Shown piece by piece: positions 25,441-33,506 of a stretch of DNA of 64,000 nucleotides (positions within the stretch are counted from its first letter, which is position 1; every line of letters starts with the position of its first letter). This DNA is from SHVO01 sp964576515 (GTDB lineage Bacteria; Pseudomonadota; Alphaproteobacteria; Rhodospirillales; Rhodospirillaceae). Location of the stretch: assembly GCA_964576515.1 (NCBI GenBank), contig CAZNUW010000001.1, positions 558,001 through 622,000 on the forward strand. The letters run 5' to 3'. The position numbers were made by a program, and so were the translations under genes. The notes beneath the pieces were generated by a model that saw nothing but the letters and a program-made list of their open reading frames with translations, ran no database searches and was not told the origin of the DNA.

Positions 25441-26808
25441 CTACTTCGCAAAGTGGCGCTTGATGGCTTTCCAGTGCGCGACAGGCGCAAACCCGCCGTT
25501 CTTCCGATAACCTTCCGCCGGAAACCGCAGCCAGCGCGGCAACCAGCTTGCCACCTTCTGCCGTCCGTTGGTGCCGTCCAGAAAATCACGGACGATCTGT
25601 TTCTGCACCTTGCCGGTGGCGGCAATGTTGCCGTTGGCAACCGTCTTGCCGCCTACCTCCGCGATCATGGCCGTCAGCACGGCCTTGTCGCGGATCAGGT
25701 CAAAGAAACTATCATCCGCCGTCCACCACTGGCCCACGTCCACTTTCAAGTGGACGCCCACGGCCTCCACCAGCGCGCTTCCCGCTTCCAAGCTATCCGC
25801 CATGGCGGCGGCAAGCACCTTCATCACCTTGGCGTCGGACAGGTGGATGAGCCGCGCGAAGGTCGCCGCCGTCGCCCCGGCGTGCCCACCCGCGAGGCTG
25901 GCCCCTTCGGGGAGTTCGAGAAAGGCCAAGGCTTCCACTTTCCGCTTCTCGAACAGCTTTTGCGCCCGGCTGGCCGCAATGCTCGAGTCCGTCTCGTCCC
26001 GCCCGCTGCGCTGCGGCTCGGCGCACACCTTCCATAGCCGCGATCCGCCGATGGCGTGCGCGACCATGAGCCGCAACGCCACGCCCGCGTCGTCCAGAAG
26101 GACGGCTCGCGCGGCGGCATGGCGGTGGAAATCGAGATAGGTTTGCAACGCGCCGGTCACTTCGGCGGATGCCTCGGGCCTTGCCTCGCCGTCCCTGCCT
26201 TCCGATGCCGCCACCTTCGCGGCCTCCTTGGCTTTGCGCTTGGCTTCCTCGCGCGACACGTACCCCTCGTGGAACGTGACTTCGCCGCGCGGCGAGACGG
26301 CGATAAACACCTTACCCCCGTTCTTCTTGGTGGTTTTCTCGCATTGCCAGCTTTGGAATTGCTGGCCCTTGTCGAGAATCACCACTTCGCGCCATCCGGC
26401 TTCAAGGTACGCCTCGCTGAGGAACGGAACCGCGTTGGGGCCGTCGCCGTCCTTCGCCGCGCGCTCTACCTCACCCTTGGGGATGTAGGTATTGGCATAA
26501 AAAACGGTCGTGCCCTTCTCGCCTTTGCGGACACTGCCGCCCAGCGTCAACGCTTGGCGGAACGTCAACCAATTCTGGCCGCGATAGCCTTTCTCGATGA
26601 CAGCGCCCCACAACACCAAAACATTGATGCCGGAATAGCGCCGTGCCGTTGCGCCGTTCTTTGGCAAGCCAAGCCCTGCGCTGGCGCTGCCCCATGGCTG
26701 CACCCAGGGAACGCGCCCCTGCTCCAACTCCGAAACAATCTTGTCGGTGACTTCCTGATAAAGATTCCCGCGCTCACCGCGCGCTGGCTGTCTGTTGCTT
26801 GGACTCAT
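25441..26808 (-). CDS. Chimeric ArdC N-domain / ParB-type C-domain protein
   Basis: The 455-residue product begins as an ArdC antirestriction N-domain (ssDNA-binding): LYQEVTDKIVSELEQG, PWVQPWG, YSGINVLVLWGA, GYRGQNWLTFRQAL and VRKGEKGTTVFYAN. After NAVPFL (about residue 132) the sequence changes to that of the C-terminal half of plasmid ParB/RepB-like proteins: EAYLEAGWREVVILDKG, GEVTFHEGYVSREEA, VALRLMVAHAIGGSRLW and WLPRWLRFPAEGY. The metalloprotease-like part of ArdC and the ParB nuclease domain are both missing. A deletion joining ardC and parB is the likely origin. Function of the hybrid is unknown; two terminators follow. Confidence 0.75.
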   Translation of the reverse strand: MSPSNRQPARGERGNLYQEVTDKIVSELEQGRVPWVQPWGSASAGLGLPKNGATARRYSGINVLVLWGAVIEKGYRGQNWLTFRQALTLGGSVRKGEKGTTVFYANTYIPKGEVERAAKDGDGPNAVPFLSEAYLEAGWREVVILDKGQQFQSWQCEKTTKKNGGKVFIAVSPRGEVTFHEGYVSREEAKRKAKEAAKVAASEGRDGEARPEASAEVTGALQTYLDFHRHAAARAVLLDDAGVALRLMVAHAIGGSRLWKVCAEPQRSGRDETDSSIAASRAQKLFEKRKVEALAFLELPEGASLAGGHAGATAATFARLIHLSDAKVMKVLAAAMADSLEAGSALVEAVGVHLKVDVGQWWTADDSFFDLIRDKAVLTAMIAEVGGKTVANGNIAATGKVQKQIVRDFLDGTNGRQKVASWLPRWLRFPAEGYRKNGGFAPVAHWKAIKRHFAK

Positions 26809-27313
26809 ATGCTGGCCTCCTATCGCCTAAAAAACCGCACACCTGCCCCTGGAAGGGGGGTGGCGGCGTAAAGCGACCGGCAGACCCGCGACGGGCGGGC
26901 GAAACCCGAAGGGCCGAAACGAAGAGCACGGGCCTCGCGCTTGCGAGGCTGAGAACGAACGGCGCGGGTCTAAAAGGGAGCGGGCCGACACCCGCCTTCC
27001 GGGGGCAGGACCAAACAACCTCATCGCGCGATCACGCGATGTCCGTGAATCTGCGGGGCGTTGCGGGGTGTCCCCGCAGAAGGGGTGACGGAGGACGGCC
27101 GCGTAAGGCCGGCCGCAGGCAGGGGAAGGCTTTCCCCCTCCTACGCGAGAATAACTCCGTATGCCAAGAAAGCTGGTGAGACCCTAACCACGATCAACCA
27201 CCGGAGAATGTGACCGTATTTGCTACCTAGCGTAGCGAGCGGCCGCCCCCTACACTGGCCCGTTACAGCGTCCTCCGCTGTCACAGAACAGTTCCTAAAC
27301 CCCGGAGACTGCC
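26809..27313. other. GC-rich non-coding gap with hairpins
   Basis: No convincing gene is visible. A hairpin CTGCGGGG/CCCCGCAG lies near 27052-27080, and the second 19-bp repeat is at 27145-27163. The right end should contain the promoter of the plus-strand operon starting at 27314, but I cannot pick it with confidence. Confidence 0.4.
27145..27163 (+). repeat. 19-bp repeated sequence, copy 2
   Basis: GCGAGAATAACTCCGTATG matches the copy at 23879-23897 at 18 of 19 positions. It lies 150 bp before the first gene of the candidate defence operon. Confidence 0.5.
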
Positions 27314-27763
27314 GTGGCGGACACACGAGTTCAGCGGAATGCCGCGCTTTGGGTGCGCGAAAATTGGCTCCCGCAGAGGTACGGAATTTCATTCCGAAAC
27401 GAAGCCGTGGCGTTGTCGTCCGGGGGCCAGTATCGGTTCGACGCGATCAGTGAGGATAATTCGACTGTCGCGGCCATCTCGACCAGCCGTGCCACGCGCG
27501 CGTCAGGAGGACTCGCTGTCGGAAAGCTCAATAAAATCCGAGCGGATATGTTCTTCCTCTTGCTCGCACGCGCGCAGCGGCGACTGCTCGTTTTGAGCGA
27601 GTTAGAAATGTACGAACGCTGCTTAGCCGAGCGCGACCGTGGGCGCGTCCCCGACATGATCGAAATCGTACATGCGCAGTTGCCAGAGCAACTTTCCAAT
27701 CAATTGAAGCAGTCCAGAGAGGAAGCCTCTTTGGAAGTACGGCCAGCAGCCGAACGGACCTAA
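27314..27763 (+). CDS. Hypothetical protein, possible nuclease-like fold; first gene of candidate defence operon
   Basis: The 149-residue protein starts at GTG 27314 with GGAG 8 bp upstream. The central part YRFDAISEDNSTVAAISTS followed by GKLNKIRADMFFLLLA resembles the strand-helix layout of PD-(D/E)xK-type folds (an acidic residue, then a hydrophobic strand), but a convincing catalytic triad is not visible. The C-terminal third is helical and charged. It ends 11 bp before the DUF262 gene, so both are co-transcribed. I do not recognise a named family. Confidence 0.6.
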   Translation: MADTRVQRNAALWVRENWLPQRYGISFRNEAVALSSGGQYRFDAISEDNSTVAAISTSRATRASGGLAVGKLNKIRADMFFLLLARAQRRLLVLSELEMYERCLAERDRGRVPDMIEIVHAQLPEQLSNQLKQSREEASLEVRPAAERT

Positions 27764-27774
27764 GAGGTGAAACG

Positions 27775-30009
27775 ATGAAGAATGCGCAGAAGCCGGATCA
27801 CCTTAGCCTTAACACCTTAATTGGCCGCCTGCGCGAAGGGCGCTTTGTCATTCCAGATTTCCAGCGGGAATTTGAATGGCGCCCGAGCGACATCAACCAG
27901 CTTATGCGCTCGATTTTTTCCGACTACTACATCGGAAGCCTATTGCTCTGGAAAGGTAAGAGCGAAACCTTCAAGGCGCTCTCATGTGAACCCGTTTACG
28001 GGCATCCGACCGCGCAAAACGCAGAATACATTGTGTTGGACGGCCAGCAGCGCCTTACGGCGATGTACTACACCTTTCTTGCGCCAGATGTGCCTCTTCC
28101 CAATCGGTCGAATAGATTTTTCTATTTTATCCATGTCGATCATTTCATGGCAGAGAACTATGACGACGCCTTCGACTACGAATGGCTTACGCGGCGGCTC
28201 GACAAACTTCTCCAGGATCGCGAGCAGCAATTCGCCGAGCATATGTTTCCACTGTCAGTAATCGGTCAGTCCGGTTGGGCGCTCCCAAATTGGGTGCAAG
28301 GGTACGAAAAATACTGGCAAGGCCGCTCGGCGACGGCCTCCACTGATGATGAGCGCGCCACGTTTCAGCAAAACGTGAAGAACGCTCAGGAATTTGGCGA
28401 GGTGCTTCGCACAATCACCGAGGAGTACCAAATTTCCTATATCGAGCTGGATCGCGACATCGAGACGGAAAAAGTCTGCGACATCTTCACCCAAATCAAT
28501 AGTCGCGGCGTACAACTCGATACCTTTGACCTTATGAACGCACTCCTGAAGCCTCAAGGCTTGCAGCTCAAACAGATGTGGCGCGATGCGAAGTCGCGGC
28601 TCGCATTTGTCGATTCAGAGCGGATGAACGTGTACATCCTTCAGGTCATGTCCGTGCTCGCGCAAGCCTACTGTTCCCCGAAGTATCTTTACTTCCTGCT
28701 GCCAAATGCGAAGAAGCAGGTACGTGAGACGGACGGAACCCGCAGAACGGAGGTTCTGGTCGGCGACGTAGTGGATTTTTATAACCGTTGGAACGCCGCG
28801 GTCGATGCGCTTGAAAGCACCGTCGCGTTGCTACAACACCCGCAAGAGTTTGGCGCGGTGTCGTCAAGCTACATTCCATACATTTCGATTCTGCCGGCGT
28901 TCGCGTCGATCCTGGCGTACTCAAAAACCCTCCCGCCCAATCTCCAGCTCGATGCAAATAGGAAAATGCGTCACTGGTATTGGGCGTCTGTTTTCCTGAA
29001 TCGGTATTCAGGCTCGGTAGAATCCACGACTTCTCGCGATTTTCTCGACCTCAAAGCGTGGATGTCAGATTCCTCAGCACCGCCGTCGCTCATAAATGAG
29101 TTTAGAACACAGTTTCGCAATATAGACTTCCGCCGTGAAACCAGGCGGGGAACGTCCGTCTATAACGGCGTTTTCAATCTACTCGTCATTCAAGGCGCAC
29201 GCGACTGGATGACCGGCACCATTCCACGTTATGGCGACCTCGACGATCACCACATTGTTCCAAAATCCTGGGGCGCCAAAAATATCAAAGGTGGCTCGAT
29301 CGACTGCATATTGAATAGGACGCCGCTTACTTCTGAAACAAACCGCAATGTCATTGCGGATCGTCTACCGAACATCTATCTGCCGATCCTGTTCGGCCAA
29401 AGCAGCGAAGCGGCTGTTCGCGGGCTGCTGGAATCCCACTTCATCTCCCCGGCGGCGCTCGAAATCCTCCTGCGCGATCCCTTCGGCCCGGAGGATTTCG
29501 AGGCGTTCATTCAAGAACGCCAACGCACGATTCAAGAGGCGATAGAGACTTTACTTATTAAGGAGCGGCTGGACCTTTCCCCTCACCTCCGCGAGTTGGA
29601 TGGACGTGTTGAGGCGATTGAACTCTCTTTGAGAAAGCTGATCGCCAACAAGCTCGGCGACGATCCCATTGTCCTGCCGCCGCATGTGCGGCAGAAAATG
29701 GATGACCGCATCCGTTCGGCAGCCAAGAAAAATGCCGCCCTTGATCTGGAACTGCTCAAACCTCTCGGCCAGCGTATCGAGTACGCGGACTTGCGGGAGC
29801 TGCATGACGTCATCGGCAACCGTGATCTTTGGCAAGGGTTTGAGGAGCATTTCGCAAACAAGGAAACGCTCGCGCAGAAATTCGACAAGCTGGCGGAATT
29901 GCGAAATGTAATTCGTCACAGCCGAAGCGTGGACGACATCACGCGAAAAGAAGGCGAAGCCTCGATCTTGTGGTTTGAAAAGGTGTTGAAAACGCGACCT
30001 GCCCTTTAG
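27775..30009 (+). CDS. DUF262 - HNH - HEPN-like protein (GmrSD-related nuclease)
   Basis: The 744-residue protein has an N-terminal DUF262 domain (about 8-230): RFVIPDFQREFEWRPSDINQ and the nucleotide-hydrolase motif VLDGQQRLTAMYY (DGQQR at 89-93). A middle helical region precedes an HNH-type motif DDHHIVPKS at about 488-496 followed by NRTPLTSETN, as in DUF1524-like nucleases. The C-terminus (about 640-744) ends with KLAELRNVIRHSRSV, an R-x4-H pattern like HEPN/Swt1-type domains. DUF262/HNH proteins include type IV restriction enzymes (GmrSD) and other anti-phage effectors. AGAGGTGAAACG precedes the ATG. Confidence 0.8.
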   Translation: MKNAQKPDHLSLNTLIGRLREGRFVIPDFQREFEWRPSDINQLMRSIFSDYYIGSLLLWKGKSETFKALSCEPVYGHPTAQNAEYIVLDGQQRLTAMYYTFLAPDVPLPNRSNRFFYFIHVDHFMAENYDDAFDYEWLTRRLDKLLQDREQQFAEHMFPLSVIGQSGWALPNWVQGYEKYWQGRSATASTDDERATFQQNVKNAQEFGEVLRTITEEYQISYIELDRDIETEKVCDIFTQINSRGVQLDTFDLMNALLKPQGLQLKQMWRDAKSRLAFVDSERMNVYILQVMSVLAQAYCSPKYLYFLLPNAKKQVRETDGTRRTEVLVGDVVDFYNRWNAAVDALESTVALLQHPQEFGAVSSSYIPYISILPAFASILAYSKTLPPNLQLDANRKMRHWYWASVFLNRYSGSVESTTSRDFLDLKAWMSDSSAPPSLINEFRTQFRNIDFRRETRRGTSVYNGVFNLLVIQGARDWMTGTIPRYGDLDDHHIVPKSWGAKNIKGGSIDCILNRTPLTSETNRNVIADRLPNIYLPILFGQSSEAAVRGLLESHFISPAALEILLRDPFGPEDFEAFIQERQRTIQEAIETLLIKERLDLSPHLRELDGRVEAIELSLRKLIANKLGDDPIVLPPHVRQKMDDRIRSAAKKNAALDLELLKPLGQRIEYADLRELHDVIGNRDLWQGFEEHFANKETLAQKFDKLAELRNVIRHSRSVDDITRKEGEASILWFEKVLKTRPAL

Positions 30010-30036
30010 GGCAGACGCGGGACCGTTGGGCGACTA

Positions 30037-30765
30037 ATGCGTATTGTCTTTAGTAGAAAAGGCTTCGATCAAGGGTCAGGAGGCACGTTCTCTCCAATCG
30101 TTGACGGCCGGCCGATAAGTTTGCCGATACCTACCAAACATCGCTCTCCGACAACGTATGCAGACCTTGGGCTCGGCGACATCGTTACGGAAATCACTTC
30201 TGGCAAAATCGGAAAGGATCATCGTTGCCATGAAGATCCCATGTTTTCCGACAACAGATGCGCTTTTGGCCAGACGGGGGCGGCTCAATCGCACCTGGCC
30301 AATCAAAATGTGGGCGTCGGTGACGTGTTTCTATTCTTTGGTCTGTTTTCCGATGGGTCATACGGCGGAAAACACCACCGGATATTTGGGTATCTCAAGG
30401 TCAGCGAGGTCGTCGCCTTGGGCGTGCGCTCAGGTATGCAAGGCATACCCGGATTCACCCGACAGCACCCCCACTTTGTGGGTGAATGGAATCCAAACAA
30501 TACTCTCTACATCGGCGAAGGCTGTGTTGCCTGTCGTGCAACCGACGAGCTGCGGTTAACAGCGCCGGGAAGTCGCCCTAGCGTATGGCGTGTGCCGTCG
30601 TGGTTACGGGAAACCGGCCTTACCTATCATGGGAATGACGAGCGTTGGAAAGGGGACGGCCATTTGGAAGTCGCGGCGCGCGGGCAGGAGTTTGTAACAC
30701 ACGTCGGCAATAATGGCGCAGCGCGCACCTGGCTTAACCAAATTATTCAAGGCATACGCCAGTGA
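30037..30765 (+). CDS. Nmad3-like protein (nucleotide modification associated domain 3)
   Basis: The 242-residue protein starts MRIVFSRKGFDQGSGGTFSP, continues VDGRPISLPIP and has HEDP, GQTGAAQSHLANQNVGVGDVFLFFG and HRIFGYLKV. This matches my knowledge of the Nmad3 family, proposed to be linked to DNA base modification systems. Its biochemical role is unknown. It lies 27 bp after the DUF262 gene, and its stop overlaps the next start (GTGA at 30762), so it is part of a coupled operon. Confidence 0.72.
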   Translation: MRIVFSRKGFDQGSGGTFSPIVDGRPISLPIPTKHRSPTTYADLGLGDIVTEITSGKIGKDHRCHEDPMFSDNRCAFGQTGAAQSHLANQNVGVGDVFLFFGLFSDGSYGGKHHRIFGYLKVSEVVALGVRSGMQGIPGFTRQHPHFVGEWNPNNTLYIGEGCVACRATDELRLTAPGSRPSVWRVPSWLRETGLTYHGNDERWKGDGHLEVAARGQEFVTHVGNNGAARTWLNQIIQGIRQ

Positions 30766-31442
30766 CCGCCATTTCAGACATCGTGTTGGTCATGTTGCGC
30801 GTTCCCAATAAGGGGAACCCAAACGAGAAGCGTAGCGATCCCTTTTGGGAATTTGGCAGCTTCGGATGTACGGGCTGTCACCGCACTAACATTCTGAACC
30901 CGAAGCGGCTTACGGAAATGGAAGGAAAGCGGCTCGCCTTTGCCCAAGGCGGGAGCGGCGGTGTTCGACTTGTTTATCTGACCCCACCAGTTACTGGCCG
31001 GCACTATCCAAAGGGCGCGGAATTAAAATGGCGCCCGCATCAAATGCCACTGAGATACGAAGCAGCACCGACCATTATTGACAACGCCGGTCATTCCGAC
31101 ATGAGCGCCGTATTCGAGGAGCTTACCGACGTAAACAGAGGCACACTTGTTGCAAAATTTGCGAGCAAGTTTCGATCTCGAAGGCAGCCACTTACCGTCG
31201 GGTTCGCTCGACAAATCGAGAAGGTGTACGTGAATTTTCGGAAACGTAAGGCAGCGATCGCGGACAGGTATGAGGAGGCGCTACCTTTCGATCCCCCCGC
31301 GATAGACCGGAAACGGGCCAGAACGTATCGCGCAATACTGACGGACCTGAACGAAGGCGCCCTGCCCTTCAACCGAGCAAATTGTGGTCGTAAACAGAAT
31401 GTCAGTACACCAGAGCGGTCGGGAAAGAGTCGCTGCATATGA
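30762..31442 (+). CDS. Unknown protein with C-x2-C-H motif, operon partner of the Nmad3-like gene
   Basis: The 226-residue protein starts at GTG 30762 overlapping the preceding stop. It contains DPFWEFGSFGCTGCHRTNIL (residues about 25-44), where CTGCH looks like a metal or cofactor site, and GKRLAFAQGGSGGVRLVYLT. The C-terminal third is basic. No membrane segment or signal peptide is visible. I recognise no named family. The 4-bp overlap with the next gene shows tight co-translation. Confidence 0.65.
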   Translation: MTAISDIVLVMLRVPNKGNPNEKRSDPFWEFGSFGCTGCHRTNILNPKRLTEMEGKRLAFAQGGSGGVRLVYLTPPVTGRHYPKGAELKWRPHQMPLRYEAAPTIIDNAGHSDMSAVFEELTDVNRGTLVAKFASKFRSRRQPLTVGFARQIEKVYVNFRKRKAAIADRYEEALPFDPPAIDRKRARTYRAILTDLNEGALPFNRANCGRKQNVSTPERSGKSRCI

Positions 31443-32119
31443 ATGACACGACATCCATAGAAGACGATTTCAAAAGGGTAATGGCTGCCGCCAAGTCAAA
31501 CGCTATTCCCGCCGTAAACGGTTTGCTGTCGTCCGAAAAAATCGACGAGATTCTGAAAGTGGGCTTGGCGCCTGCGGATTTTGTAGACGCGATGGGAAGT
31601 CTCAAGCCCCGCATGATGTACTACGATGAGGAAAAATTTGACGCGGATGCCGCCGCGTTGTACGCGCTGACTTCGGACGATGATGAAGATGAGACAGATG
31701 ATCTGCCGGAAAGTCTTACGGGAGATAAGCGCTACCGTGACTTTATCGCGAAGTGGAAAAAGAGAAACGGCACTCTAAGCGAGTTTACGGCGCTTTTCCT
31801 TGTCGATGGCGTTTTGCATATTTGCAGGGGCGTGGAGAGCTGGGTAGAGGATTTCCAGAATGAACTAAATGCCATCGCCGTTGATGTGGCGCGCGCCGAG
31901 GAGGAGCAAGAACGAGAGGAGACGTTCGCCGAAGCGGACCAGCGAAAACAGCGCGCCAAAAAACTTGCCGACCACAAGCTATTTGACGCTCCGAAGTCAT
32001 CACACGCCAAAAGATGTTTTTTAGCGGAACAGCTCTTTCCAGATGTAGAACGCGAAGAAATCTCGGAAATAGTGGAACTGGCAGAAAATATGGCGTGGTA
32101 TGCCAAGGGCTCCGACTAA
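31439..32119 (+). CDS. Unknown acidic protein, last gene of candidate defence operon
   Basis: The 226-residue protein starts at ATG 31439 within ATGA overlapping the previous stop. It is strongly acidic (SDDDEDETDDLPESL near the middle) with a predicted coiled coil around VARAEEEQEREETFAEADQRKQRAKK. No catalytic motif is apparent; it could be an adaptor or immunity-type protein. It ends 20 bp before the convergent PIN-like gene. Confidence 0.6.
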   Translation: MNDTTSIEDDFKRVMAAAKSNAIPAVNGLLSSEKIDEILKVGLAPADFVDAMGSLKPRMMYYDEEKFDADAAALYALTSDDDEDETDDLPESLTGDKRYRDFIAKWKKRNGTLSEFTALFLVDGVLHICRGVESWVEDFQNELNAIAVDVARAEEEQEREETFAEADQRKQRAKKLADHKLFDAPKSSHAKRCFLAEQLFPDVEREEISEIVELAENMAWYAKGSD

Positions 32120-32139
32120 AGGGGCAGCTCTACAAATTC

Positions 32140-32994
32140 TCAGGGGAGCAAATTGGCGATTTCTTCAATCGTCTTAAACTTCACCCCGTAGTCGTTGGTC
32201 AACCATTGACGATGCGCGGCGTCCAGTACCGACGCGTTCGCATTACTTTTGCCCTTATCCGCCGAGCAAAATACATCAATGTCACCATAGGCGATGTGGG
32301 ATGCGATTGAATCTCCATCTGCCCATTCACTAAAGCCGCGCTGCACCGCGGCGACCTCGTGAACATCCCTCGCTTTTTCCAAGGCATCGAACCAAGGCAC
32401 ATTTGAGTTAGTTTCCCTGGCAATCTTTTCGCCAAGCGAATGCACTTGCGCGTAGCCAACGTTGCGAGCGGTTTGCTCTTTCATCAATTCATCAATTTTT
32501 GCTTTCCAGGCCCCGTACTGCCCTTGGTCGTCGTTCGGCAGATAATATTCGCCGGTAGGATCGGTGTAGTTAAAGGCGCCGAAACGTGGAACAGCTTTCA
32601 ACACGCGAAAACCAAGTGTCTTCGCAGCGGCAACGCGGTTCTGAAATTCTTGATGCAGCGGAGCGCGCTTCGGCTGCACGACGTTGTAGTTCACCGTGAC
32701 AGTCTCCACGTCGCCGTCCCCAATGAAATCCCTGACATGCTGTGGAAGATCGGCGTTCTTGGTCGTGCTTATAGTCTCCGATGCAAATTGCATCCGCGTG
32801 TCACCGAACACAGGCGCCCGGTCTTTGCGCTGAATGGCTTCAATAGTCAGGAGAGTGACGGAATAGAAGCCCTGTATGTGGCCGGCTTTAATAGCAGCGT
32901 TCACCTTCTGATACAGGGGTTGATTCGGGTCTTTAGGAAACCGTTCGGGGCGGCAAGCTCGGTCCAATGAGTTCGTATCGAAGGTCACTCGCAT
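32140..32994 (-). CDS. PIN-like domain protein (putative ribonuclease)
   Basis: The 284-residue protein begins MRVTFDTNSLDRACR, giving the first PIN acidic residue (Asp6), and ends with GDIDVFCSADKGKSN and LTNDYGVKFKTIEEIANLL, the typical late PIN acid and C-terminal strand. The middle 200 residues are longer than classical VapC (about 130). It converges on the plus-strand operon with a 20-bp gap. No antitoxin is adjacent. It may be a defence RNase or belong functionally with the operon. Confidence 0.6.
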   Translation of the reverse strand: MRVTFDTNSLDRACRPERFPKDPNQPLYQKVNAAIKAGHIQGFYSVTLLTIEAIQRKDRAPVFGDTRMQFASETISTTKNADLPQHVRDFIGDGDVETVTVNYNVVQPKRAPLHQEFQNRVAAAKTLGFRVLKAVPRFGAFNYTDPTGEYYLPNDDQGQYGAWKAKIDELMKEQTARNVGYAQVHSLGEKIARETNSNVPWFDALEKARDVHEVAAVQRGFSEWADGDSIASHIAYGDIDVFCSADKGKSNANASVLDAAHRQWLTNDYGVKFKTIEEIANLLP

Positions 32995-33037
32995 CTCACG
33001 CCCCTATTTTTTGTGGCGGTTATTCCCCAAATGCAAA

Positions 33038-33055
33038 CGGAGCCGTGAGGCTCCG
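33038..33055 (-). terminator. Terminator hairpin after tRNA-Leu
   Basis: CGGAGCC (33038-33044)-GTGA-GGCTCCG (33049-33055) forms a 7-bp stem; on the minus strand TTTGCATTT follows. It lies 18 bp past the encoded CCA of the tRNA. Confidence 0.6.
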
Positions 33056-33072
33056 CTAAACATAGACTGAAA

Positions 33073-33392
33073 TGGTGCGGGTAGAGGGAATCGAACCCCC
33101 ACTTCCGTAAGGAAACCAGATTTTGCATCCCACTATGGCTTTCGCCACGCTCGCCTCAGCGCAAACGCATCGGCACTTTGTGGGCTGGACTTTATCTTCA
33201 CCGTAGGCCGAAGCCCGTAGGTGGCTGCCGTTAAGTCTCTACACCTTCCCGATTGCTCGGGCTTGGCTCGGGGTTGGCATTGCCGCATGAGCGACAGAAG
33301 CGTTCACCGAGTTTGACAGCTTACTACCGGCCCGTTTCCGAACCGGCGACCCTGGTCGAGTCTGGCGCGTCTACCAGTTCCGCCATACCCGC
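33073..33392 (-). tRNA. tRNA-Leu(CAA), split by a group I intron
   Basis: On the minus strand the 5' exon (33392-33359) gives acceptor GCGGGTA, the Leu-type D arm GCG-GAACTGGTAGA-CGC and anticodon stem CCAGA plus C32-U33. The 3' exon (33125-33073) gives CAAAA, stem TCTGG, a long variable arm TTTCC-TTAC-GGAA, a T arm with TTCGATT, acceptor TACCCGC, A73 and an encoded CCA. Joining the exons yields loop C-U-C-A-A-A-A, anticodon CAA. The 7-bp acceptor and 5-bp anticodon stems pair perfectly, so the spliced tRNA should be functional. Confidence 0.9.
33126..33358 (-). ncRNA. Group I intron in the anticodon loop of tRNA-Leu(CAA)
   Basis: The 233-nt intron follows U33 and ends in G. Exon GACU pairs with intron GGUC across a 7-nt loop to make P1 with the canonical U-G pair at the splice site. 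P7 is GACTT (33237-33233) with AAGTC (33192-33188) inside the conserved AGAGACTTAACGGCAG and GAAGATAAAGTCC (the R and S elements). GAGCCAAGCCC, ATCGGGAAGGTG and GAAAGCC closely resemble cyanobacterial and proteobacterial tRNA introns (subgroup IC3-like). It encodes no protein. Confidence 0.92.
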
Positions 33393-33394
33393 AC
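33358..33394 (-). repeat. Left attachment repeat (tRNA-Leu 5' half, functional copy)
   Basis: It is identical to 36678-36714 except at 33365 (G here, A there on the plus strand). Similarity ends exactly at the intron 5' junction on one side and two bases before tRNA position 1 on the other. Confidence 0.8.
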
Positions 33395-33506
33395 GAGGCG
33401 CTTTATAACGAAGGATCGGCGGGTTCGCCAGCATTTATGTCGGCAATTCAGGGCTTTCGGCTGATTTTCAGCGGCATTTCGTTCTGTGACCGCGACGAAC
33501 CGAGGG

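Larger units (their letters stand above)
13360..26808. mobile_element. Mobilizable element remnant (MOBQ relaxase, oriT, coupling protein, serine recombinases, DUF736, ArdC chimera)
   Basis: The stretch holds genes typical of conjugative or mobilizable elements of alphaproteobacteria: traA, oriT, traD, traG, two large serine recombinases, DUF736 and an antirestriction-type gene. No VirB/TrbB-type secretion genes, replication initiator or complete partition genes are present, so it would depend on a helper for mating-pair formation. I could not find terminal repeats, so boundaries are approximate: the left edge abuts a truncated gene near 12.76 kb and the right limit might extend to the tRNA-Leu at 33.07 kb. 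Confidence 0.7.

Noticed and set aside
33126..33358. Homing endonuclease encoded in the intron
   Set aside because: The intron is 233 nt and has no ORF; the GIY-YIG gene lies outside it.
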